Origin: Paenibacillus sp. Soil787
GTDB taxonomy: Bacteria > Bacillota > Bacilli > Paenibacillales > NBRC-103111
Direction of reading: 5' to 3'
DNA: 64,000 nucleotides
NCBI RefSeq assembly: GCF_001429545.1
Contig: NZ_LMSP01000001.1
Coordinates: 827,688-891,687 of the forward strand
Position numbers and translations under genes: made by a program. The notes under the pieces are model-generated. The model saw nothing but the letters and a program-made list of their open reading frames with translations. It searched no databases and was not told the DNA's origin. Shown piece after piece: positions 58,356 to 64,000 of this stretch (its first letter is position 1; every line of letters begins with the position of its first letter).

Positions 58356-58697
58356 ATGATGATCATGATGAAAGCCGCCAATTTGGGCTTACGTTTTCTG
58401 TTAGAACTTTGCATCCTTGCTTCCCTTTGTTATTGGGGATTTCACGTCAGCAACGGGTGGCTGCTCAAAGGTATTCTGGGCATTGGCACTCCACTTCTTG
58501 CAGCCATCCTATGGGGCATGTTCGTTTCACCGAAAGCATCAATAACCGCCCTTCAGCCTCTCCAATTTATCATCGAACTCGTTATTTTCGCAGTTGCCAT
58601 TATTGCCCTTTACGTAACTGGCAAACATTCTCTGGCAATTTGTTTCGGCCTTTTTTACATCCTTCATCGCATTCTGAAGTTCCTCTGGGAACAATAA
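58356..58697 (+). CDS. YrdB-family membrane protein (DUF2568)
   Basis: 113-aa protein with four membrane helices, family of B. subtilis YrdB, function unknown. Typical parts are NLGLRFLLELCILASLCYWG, LAAILWGMFVSPKAS and the charged end FYILHRILKFLWEQ. The ATG at 58356 is taken as start with GGGAG 10 nt upstream; the next ATGs two and three codons on are also possible. It converges with the Rieske gene. Confidence 0.82.
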   Translation: MMIMMKAANLGLRFLLELCILASLCYWGFHVSNGWLLKGILGIGTPLLAAILWGMFVSPKASITALQPLQFIIELVIFAVAIIALYVTGKHSLAICFGLFYILHRILKFLWEQ

Positions 58698-58703
58698 AAA
58701 GCA

Positions 58704-59000
58704 TTACATTTGGGCGACGAGCAGCCCATCTTTTACAATAATGGTATACGCGGTTAGACTTTTTGAAGGCACGTTCAGACATACGCCACTATGAGAATCG
58801 AATTCCCAATCATGCAAGGGACATACCAGCTCCCCGCTTTCCTCTTCTACCAAACCTCCAGCATGCGGACATTTGCGCGACACTAAACGGTAGCTACCCA
58901 GTTCGTCGTTTTTCAAAATCCAGTACTTTTGACTTTCAACCTCAACTTCTGCAGGTAAATCTGTGAATCGCTCTTCCGGACCCAGTTCAATTTCTTTCAT
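58704..59000 (-). CDS. Small Rieske [2Fe-2S] protein
   Basis: 98-aa soluble electron carrier. The cluster ligands are RKCPHAGG and VCPLHDWEFDSHSG (CxH and CxxH, residues ~43-68). It resembles the ferredoxin component of nitrite reductase (NirD) or dioxygenase systems, but no such enzyme gene is near. AGGAGGAT precedes the ATG. Its end is 6 bp from the YrdB stop codon on the other strand, without a visible terminator. Confidence 0.88.
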   Translation of the reverse strand: MKEIELGPEERFTDLPAEVEVESQKYWILKNDELGSYRLVSRKCPHAGGLVEEESGELVCPLHDWEFDSHSGVCLNVPSKSLTAYTIIVKDGLLVAQM

Positions 59001-59182
59001 CCTAATCCTCCTAGCAAAATGTTGATACTCCGTCTTAACAGTTTATCGCAATCCACAAGTTTCTACACATAATTTCCCACAATGTTACGATAGGATGTCC
59101 ATAATCTTTCGGTACAGTAAGGGTGTAAGGGAAATGCCTAACATCCCCTACAAGTTACATATACCGAGAGGAGTTTTCTAAA

Positions 59183-59929
59183 ATGAAAACACAATGGAAA
59201 AAACGTGCAGCTCAAACTAGTTTGCTAGCCGTAATCGCAACTATCGCATTCGGAGCCGTAAGTGCATCCGCAGCAGACACGACCAAAGACAAGAAATCGG
59301 CCCAAGCCGTCCAAATCTCACAACCTGAAGGCAGCAAACCAGTCATGATGTTCCGTGCAACTAGCGCTAGCTCAGGTTTACTGATGCAGCCATCGCATGA
59401 GCGAAACTACTGGAAGCTGCTTGCCAGTACCTATGCCCCAGAAACCTTATCCGACTGGAAGAAGGCGCTGGAAGATCGCAAACAGGTAGAAAATGAATTT
59501 CCAAAGCCTACTTTTTCCAAAAAAGTGATCATTAAGAAAGATACTGCGACTGGTAAAACGGATGCGAAAGTCCTGACTGAAGACGAAGCGCTTCAATTGG
59601 AAGGGCTATCAGCTTCCGTTACCGCCGCCTCTGCTGAAATCGCGACAGATGGTGTTATTACGCCGCCTGCCAAAGATATCATGATCAAACAGCTGGTTAC
59701 CCAAGCAATCCCATATGAGGGCGCAGTAGCTGGTGATATAATGAAAGCGGAGCCGTCCGAAGCTTTCAAACGTCAGCAGAAATTAACAGAAGCGGTGGAA
59801 GCAGATGATACTGCGGCGATTAAAAGCCTTTTGCCTGAATTGTTGAAGGATTATGTGAAGCAAACCGAAGAGCTTCGCGAGTTGACGAAGAAATTGAAAA
59901 CAGAAATTCAAACACCAACTGAGAAATAA
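59183..59929 (+). CDS. Secreted hypothetical protein upstream of a two-component system
   Basis: 248-aa exported protein of no recognised family. The signal peptide ends near VSASAADTT (about residue 31). The mature part is highly charged, helical and without Cys (MKAEPSEAFKRQQKLTEAVE; long Lys/Glu helix to the end). A segment TFSKKVIIKKDTATGKTDAK is basic. It precedes a two-component system in the same direction but is separated by a strong terminator, so it may be its target. GAGAGGAG precedes the ATG. Confidence 0.75.
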   Translation: MKTQWKKRAAQTSLLAVIATIAFGAVSASAADTTKDKKSAQAVQISQPEGSKPVMMFRATSASSGLLMQPSHERNYWKLLASTYAPETLSDWKKALEDRKQVENEFPKPTFSKKVIIKKDTATGKTDAKVLTEDEALQLEGLSASVTAASAEIATDGVITPPAKDIMIKQLVTQAIPYEGAVAGDIMKAEPSEAFKRQQKLTEAVEADDTAAIKSLLPELLKDYVKQTEELRELTKKLKTEIQTPTEK

Positions 59930-59952
59930 AGATTGTTTAGCTAATTGAATCT

Positions 59953-59997
59953 AGTGGAACCGATCGCATTTTTTGAGCTGATCGGCTCCACTTTTTC
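59953..59997 (+). terminator. Terminator of the secreted-protein gene
   Basis: AGTGGAaCCGATC pairs with GATCGGcTCCACT and is followed by TTTTTCC. Confidence 0.9.
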
Positions 59998-60024
59998 CCT
60001 ATGTAATCAGGAGAGTAGGAGATT

Positions 60025-60726
60025 ATGCAGATGTATCACATCTATCTAGTGGAAGATGAAGAGGATTTAAGAGGCGTGCTGGCAGCGTATTTAGAAAAAG
60101 AGGGGTGGCAAGTGCGCTCGTTCCCCGACGGAACCTCAGCCCGAGATGCAATCTCGGAGCGGCCGGACTTGTGGGTCCTCGATATTATGCTGCCCGGCGT
60201 GGATGGTTATCAGCTCATGCGGGAAATCAAGGCGGATCAACCGATGCAGCCTGTTATCTTTATCTCCGCGAGGGATGCAGATATTGACCGGATTATTGGA
60301 CTAGAGCTAGGCAGTGATGACTATCTGGCCAAGCCCTTTTTACCTCGGGAGCTCGTGATTCGCACACGTAAATTACTTGAACGCGTCTATGGGGACCGAC
60401 TTGGCGGATCCCTGACAGCCACTCAAGAACGCCGAGTGAAGCTGACAGTTGGTCCCTATGTGATCGATGAGCAAGGCCGCATCGTGACTGACGCCGATGG
60501 AATGAACCCGGAGCTTACGTCGAAGGAATTCGACCTGCTGCTTTACCTGGTGAATCACCATGGACAGGTGCTTGAACGCCAGCAGGTGCTTACCGCTGTC
60601 TGGGGCATCGATTACTTCGGTACGGATCGTGTCGTTGACGATTTGGTGCGAAGATTACGCCGTAAACTGCCGGAATTGCGGCTTGAAACCGTATATGGTT
60701 ACGGATATAGGATGGTGAAAGCATGA
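60025..60726 (+). CDS. OmpR-family response regulator
   Basis: 233-aa response regulator. The receiver domain holds EDEE (residues ~10-13), the phospho-acceptor Asp in LWVLDIMLPGVDG, a conserved Ser in IFISARD and Lys in YLAKPFLPREL. The C-terminal winged helix reads LTSKEFDLLLYLVNHHGQVL, then VWGIDYFGTDRVVDDLVRRL. GGAGA precedes the ATG. Its stop overlaps the kinase start (ATGA). DNA targets are unknown; the secreted protein upstream is a candidate. Confidence 0.92.
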   Translation: MQMYHIYLVEDEEDLRGVLAAYLEKEGWQVRSFPDGTSARDAISERPDLWVLDIMLPGVDGYQLMREIKADQPMQPVIFISARDADIDRIIGLELGSDDYLAKPFLPRELVIRTRKLLERVYGDRLGGSLTATQERRVKLTVGPYVIDEQGRIVTDADGMNPELTSKEFDLLLYLVNHHGQVLERQQVLTAVWGIDYFGTDRVVDDLVRRLRRKLPELRLETVYGYGYRMVKA

Positions 60727-62291
60727 GAATGCGTCTGGGAAATTGGCCTCTTGCCGTTAAGCTATGGGGAGCATTCGCCTCCTTAACACTATTGATTTTC
60801 ACATTGCTCGCTATCCTGCTTCCTTGGACACTGAAGGGATTCTTCACTGAGCAGTTGTATGATATTTTACTCGATACACAGAGCGGTCTTCGTGTGGAAA
60901 CCAGCAAATCGGCAACTTTGGCAATCCCAGCGGAGCCAACCATTCAACTTCCGGTTCCCAGCTTTGTACAGGGTATACCTATGGACAAGCGCATTTTGTT
61001 CGTACAGAAAATGGACCTAAATAAAGCCGACAGCATCCTCCCTAATTCAACTATGGCGATACGGGCAACTGCTCCACTTCAAGCTACATTGAGCGGACCA
61101 GCGATTCAGCATTTCATGATAAGCGGTACTGCTGCCAGCAATCAAACTTTTGCTTCGAGCGCTGCTATTAGCGAGCCCTTCATGCAGGCTATGGAGCATG
61201 ATGCCTTCGCACAACAGCTGCCCGTAGAGAAATATACGCGGAATATTGATAATAAAAGTATCTTCTATGTGATTCGCAAAGAAGGTGATCTAACGAAGCC
61301 CAACTTCATCGTCTCGTATGCTTGGGGAAATTATCGCAACGATCTTGTGATGACGATGTTTGGCCGGCTCATGCTGCTGATGGTAGGTCTTATCGTCATT
61401 AGCTGGCTCCCCTGTCTGGGAATAGCTCGCTACTTCACACGTCCACTCGTTCAGATGGAGCGCCATGTCGGGCGGATGGCCGAACGTGACTGGCACGAGC
61501 CCATCACAACAAGCCGCAAGGATGAGATTGGCCGGCTAGCCAAAGCGATTGAATCCATGCGGCAGCGGCTAGTGCGCCAGGATCGGGCGCAGCAGTTCTT
61601 CCTGCAGCATACGTCTCACGAGCTGAAAACACCTGTGATGGTGATTCGCAGCTATGCGCAATCTATTCAAGACGGCGTCTATCCGAAGGGAACCCTCAAT
61701 GAGAGCGTTGGCGTTATTATGAAAGAGGGCGAGCGGCTGGAGAAACGGATTCGCGACCTGCTGCTGCTGAATAAGCTGAACTATTTGACGGCCCGAGAGA
61801 AGCCCTTTCAACCTTTTGAGATCGATGCTGTCATTGAAGACGTGGTTGAGCGACTGCGGTACCGTCGTCCTGAAATTAAGTGGGAGATGGATCTAGCACC
61901 TCATGCCACACTAATCGGTGATCAGGAACAATGGAAAATTGCCTTGGAAAATATGCTCGACAACCAGCTCCGCTATGCCAAAAGCTGTATCCGCATCGTC
62001 GTTAAATCTCAGTCACTCGACAATGAGAATACAGTAAAAGGGCAACCCTCTTTATCTGAGTTTTGTATAAGTAATGATGGCCCGCTTCTTGATCAAGCCA
62101 TCGCGGATAGCCTTTTCGAGCCCTTCCGCTCCGGCGGAGATGGTCAATTCGGACTCGGACTCGCCATCGTGAAACAAATCATGGACCATCACGGCATGAC
62201 CGTTCGCGCGGCGAACCAGAAAGATGGCGTAGCCTTTTACATCGAGCTAGGAAAGCAGACGAACAAATCAACTGTCCCTAAAGTTTCATGA
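60723..62291 (+). CDS. Sensor histidine kinase
   Basis: 522-aa membrane kinase partner of the response regulator. Helix 1 is about residues 12-36, an extracellular domain of ~180 residues follows, helix 2 is about 222-242, then a HAMP part (RYFTRPLVQMERHVGRMAER), the phospho-acceptor His in QHTSHELKTPVMVIRSYAQS and an ATPase domain with N box ALENMLDNQLRYAK, ISNDGPLL in place of the usual DxGxG and FGLGLAIVKQIMDHHG. The degenerate G1 box is odd but the other boxes are intact. The start overlaps the regulator stop by 4 bp. Confidence 0.9.
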   Translation: MRMRLGNWPLAVKLWGAFASLTLLIFTLLAILLPWTLKGFFTEQLYDILLDTQSGLRVETSKSATLAIPAEPTIQLPVPSFVQGIPMDKRILFVQKMDLNKADSILPNSTMAIRATAPLQATLSGPAIQHFMISGTAASNQTFASSAAISEPFMQAMEHDAFAQQLPVEKYTRNIDNKSIFYVIRKEGDLTKPNFIVSYAWGNYRNDLVMTMFGRLMLLMVGLIVISWLPCLGIARYFTRPLVQMERHVGRMAERDWHEPITTSRKDEIGRLAKAIESMRQRLVRQDRAQQFFLQHTSHELKTPVMVIRSYAQSIQDGVYPKGTLNESVGVIMKEGERLEKRIRDLLLLNKLNYLTAREKPFQPFEIDAVIEDVVERLRYRRPEIKWEMDLAPHATLIGDQEQWKIALENMLDNQLRYAKSCIRIVVKSQSLDNENTVKGQPSLSEFCISNDGPLLDQAIADSLFEPFRSGGDGQFGLGLAIVKQIMDHHGMTVRAANQKDGVAFYIELGKQTNKSTVPKVS

Positions 62292-62445
62292 GCACAAACG
62301 GCCGCACACTTTAACATCTTGGCTCTGAATGCTATTATATTTGTATACGAACTTTTTGAAAGTACGCACTTTGAATTAGTATAGATACATTAAAGGTATA
62401 TAGATACTATATCGTACCCTTATTTTTAAAAGGAGGTTTACGACT

Positions 62446-62769
62446 ATGGCCTATAACATTCCAGTTGAAGCCACACTCGATGTGATCGGTGGTAAATGGA
62501 AGGTCGTCATCCTGTGCCATTTGGACAAAGGGGACAAACGAACAAGCGAATTAAAAAGGTTAATTCCCGACATCACCCAGAAGATGCTTACCCAACAGTT
62601 ACGCGAATTGGAACAAGACGGAATGGTGAAAAGAACAAGTTATGATCAAGTGCCGCCGAAAGTGGTCTACTCCTTAACCGATTATGGTTGGTCATTCAAA
62701 CCCATTCTAGATGCCATGTGCAACTGGGGGGAGCAGCATATGAAGGAAAAATGTGTGGCTCCATACTAA
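62446..62769 (+). CDS. HxlR-family transcriptional regulator
   Basis: 107-aa winged-helix regulator of the HxlR type (formaldehyde, quinone or redox-responsive members are known). The core is typical: TLDVIGGKWKVVILCHLDKG, then ELKRLIPDITQKMLTQQLRE and VVYSLTDYGWSF. The usual N-terminal Cys before the first helix (CPVE) is replaced by IPVE, so a Cys-based redox switch at that place is missing; Cys is found in ILCHL. AAAAGGAGG precedes the ATG. Upstream lie AT-rich repeats of TATAGATAC. Confidence 0.9.
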   Translation: MAYNIPVEATLDVIGGKWKVVILCHLDKGDKRTSELKRLIPDITQKMLTQQLRELEQDGMVKRTSYDQVPPKVVYSLTDYGWSFKPILDAMCNWGEQHMKEKCVAPY

Positions 62770-62832
62770 CTCATTAGTTTAATCGCTGAGCTAAAATGGT
62801 ATACAAGTAACTAATCTCAGGAGGTGTTTGCT

Positions 62833-62991
62833 TTGAAGATCATGATTTCAGCTTCGGAAGCTATGGAAAAAGGGGTCTGGTCAGAGATACTTCGTCTCTT
62901 CGGGAGAGATAAAGATGAGGAGATATGGCCTCAGGAGGAGTTTATTTTAACGGAAGAGCAGGCTCTTAAGCTGAATCTAATAAAGAAATGA
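62833..62991 (+). CDS. Small acidic protein, 52 aa
   Basis: No family recognised. It reads LKIMISASEAMEKGVWSEIL, then RLFGRDKDEEIWPQEEFILT and EEQALKLNLIKK. The start is TTG with a perfect GGAGGTG about 7 nt before it, and a good terminator follows the stop codon, which supports a real gene. The protein is amphipathic and acidic without membrane helix or Cys. It lies 63 bp after hxlR in the same direction and may be co-transcribed with it. Confidence 0.65.
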   Translation: MKIMISASEAMEKGVWSEILRLFGRDKDEEIWPQEEFILTEEQALKLNLIKK

Positions 62992-62997
62992 TGCTAA

Positions 62998-63045
62998 AGA
63001 AGACCATCCAGGGGATAATGCCAACGGGGTGGTCTTCTTGTTTTT
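62998..63045 (+). terminator. Terminator of the 52-aa gene
   Basis: AAGACCA pairs with TGGTCTT (with CC/GG inside), followed by CTTGTTTTT. Confidence 0.85.
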
Positions 63046-63092
63046 AGATGAGGGGCGGACGCTTTACAAAGTGAACTAATTCAAGCAAATGT

Positions 63093-63217
63093 GGAACGTA
63101 GCGCCGCTATTTCGTTGTTTTTAGCTTCGAATACCACAAATTTGATCAAATAACACTCCCTCGTTCCATTGATTCAATTTTTAGCGCATTTCATCCACTT
63201 TAGCGGATTGACGTTCC
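63093..63217 (-). repeat. Repeat family B, 125-bp element, copy 2
   Basis: Reverse complement aligns along its length with the copy at 58131-58255: GGAACGTCAATCCGCTAAAG, GGATGAAATGCGCTAAAAAT identical, and a similar far end. Same length of 125 bp, opposite orientation. No gene inside. Confidence 0.8.
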
Positions 63218-63548
63218 GTTAAGTTTAACTCGGCCAAAAAAGGACCTCCCCCTAATGCCCTACCCACCTAACAACCATCGCAAACAAAAAAAACATCAGA
63301 TCACCCTGACGGTCCTTTTACATGCAAACCCATACTTTTTGAGCACGGGGAGGGATGGTGGGGCCCACCGCAAAGTTCCTTTCCACCCTCACACCCACCC
63401 CTATTCTGTTCTGCAAGATGGCTCCATTATTCGGTATTCGCCGGGGTCAATTTTTAATGTCTATTGATAACGATTGCTACTTCGATAGAATGAGTTCAAA
63501 GTGCCCAAAGTAAGCTTTAACCACAGCTAACTTGGCAACTTCGATTTC
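63218..63548. other. Intergenic region without recognised gene
   Basis: AAAAGGACC at 63238 and GGTCCTTTT at 63311 could pair across a wide loop. A plus-strand open stretch 63255-63467 is His/Pro-rich, has no ribosome site and is probably not a gene. Confidence 0.4.
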
Positions 63549-63812
63549 GATGAGCTATCGTGATTACCAATGTTATAGATTCTGAAACATTTCACATGCC
63601 AAAAAGCTCTTTTGCTAGTAAAAGTTGTAGTTTGTACAACAATTCGAACCCATTTGTCACAAAATCTCCTGTTTGGAGCTAAATTGTTGTACATTATGGC
63701 AACATCGAAAGGATATGAGGTCGATTCTAGGCAGAATTGTTGCACTTTATACAACATCATGCGACCAAGAATGTGGATTCTACAAAAATAAAGCAATTCT
63801 AACCAAAAGTAG
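63549..63812 (+). repeat. Repeat family A, four-dyad intergenic element, copy 3
   Basis: Dyads at 63571 (degenerate TGTTATAGATTCTGAAACA), 63623 (AGTTGTAGTTTGTACAACA), 63685 (TGTTGTACATTATGGCAACA) and 63738 (TGTTGCACTTTATACAACA); steps 52, 62 and 53 bp. Spacers and both flanks match the inverted copy at 32520-32775. No convincing gene is inside. Confidence 0.85.
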
Positions 63813-64000
63813 CTCTAAGAGGTTAATTACTCCACAATAAGGTATCTATGTTAGCGAGCATAGTAGATATAAGCTACTAATCTAGTACAGCATCAGCACT
63901 TAAACTGTGAGTGAATTATTTGGATTATTGCTCTTTCCATGTGATACACGATCTTCTGCTGAGTCACTGATTTAGGTCTGACTGTGTAATAGCCCCCGGT

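Noticed and set aside
63255..63467. 70-aa His/Pro-rich plus-strand frame
   Set aside because: No ribosome site, low-complexity composition and no recognised motif.
63527..63796. 89-aa minus-strand frame across repeat family A
   Set aside because: It is made up of the dyads (reads such as LYKVQQF, MYNNL) and the corresponding frame is not kept in the copy at 32520.

Overview
The window comes from a low-to-moderate GC Gram-positive bacterium of the Bacillales, most like Paenibacillus or a close relative. The reasons are the LplABC-type sugar transporter paired with a membrane-bound AraC regulator, GH35 galactosidase, YqkE, KimA with a ydaO-type riboswitch, BioY with a Bacillus-type BirA box, a GlnQHMP-like set with a TnrA/GlnR box, AGGAGG-type ribosome binding sites and several TTG/GTG starts. 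This assignment is inferred from gene content; no rRNA or tRNA gene was seen.

Layout. 0-1.8 kb: a sugar-binding lipoprotein behind two cre-like boxes. 2-8 kb (minus): a nitrogen module, glnQ-glnH-glnM-glnP order, a TauE-type permease and a GlnK/GlnL-like two-component system, preceded by a perfect TnrA/GlnR box. 8.5-17.4 kb: a c-di-GMP-linked exopolysaccharide cluster in two converging operons. The plus operon encodes a degenerate-GGDEF membrane protein, a GT2 synthase and a secreted hydrolase-like protein. The minus operon encodes a DUF2334 deacetylase and two GH8-like paralogues, the second behind a c-di-GMP-I riboswitch. 17.6-25 kb: an AraC remnant, a CapA-like protein, a 12x Pro-Glu repeat small protein, a phosphodiesterase-like enzyme, GH35 and AraC regulators. 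25-29 kb: an LplABC-like importer. 29-36.9 kb: a DeoR regulator, a phosphoesterase, a DMT permease, a decayed SMP-30 gene, an SDR/TetR pair and an active-looking diguanylate cyclase.

37-45 kb: SRAP variant, DUF1284, Nudix, a transporter, polysaccharide deacetylase, YqkE, KimA under a c-di-AMP riboswitch, and a MazEF pair. 46-55 kb: MFS exporter, NDH-2 with two Rex/FNR-like sites, EcsC-like protein, a DUF4015 glycosidase-like lipoprotein, and a biotin ECF transporter (EcfA, an EcfA-EcfT fusion and divergent BioY around one BirA operator). 55-64 kb: hairpin repeats, an OmpR remnant, MarR/SDR, YrdB, Rieske, a secreted protein with a two-component system, HxlR and a 52-aa protein.

The most interesting items are the exopolysaccharide cluster, where c-di-GMP probably acts both through a protein receptor and through an RNA switch that sits in front of only the secreted one of two paralogous hydrolases, and several families of intergenic repeats. 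One of these is a ~260-bp element carrying four 19-20-bp dyads spaced 52/62/52 bp, present twice with homologous spacers in opposite orientation and once as a two-dyad fragment.
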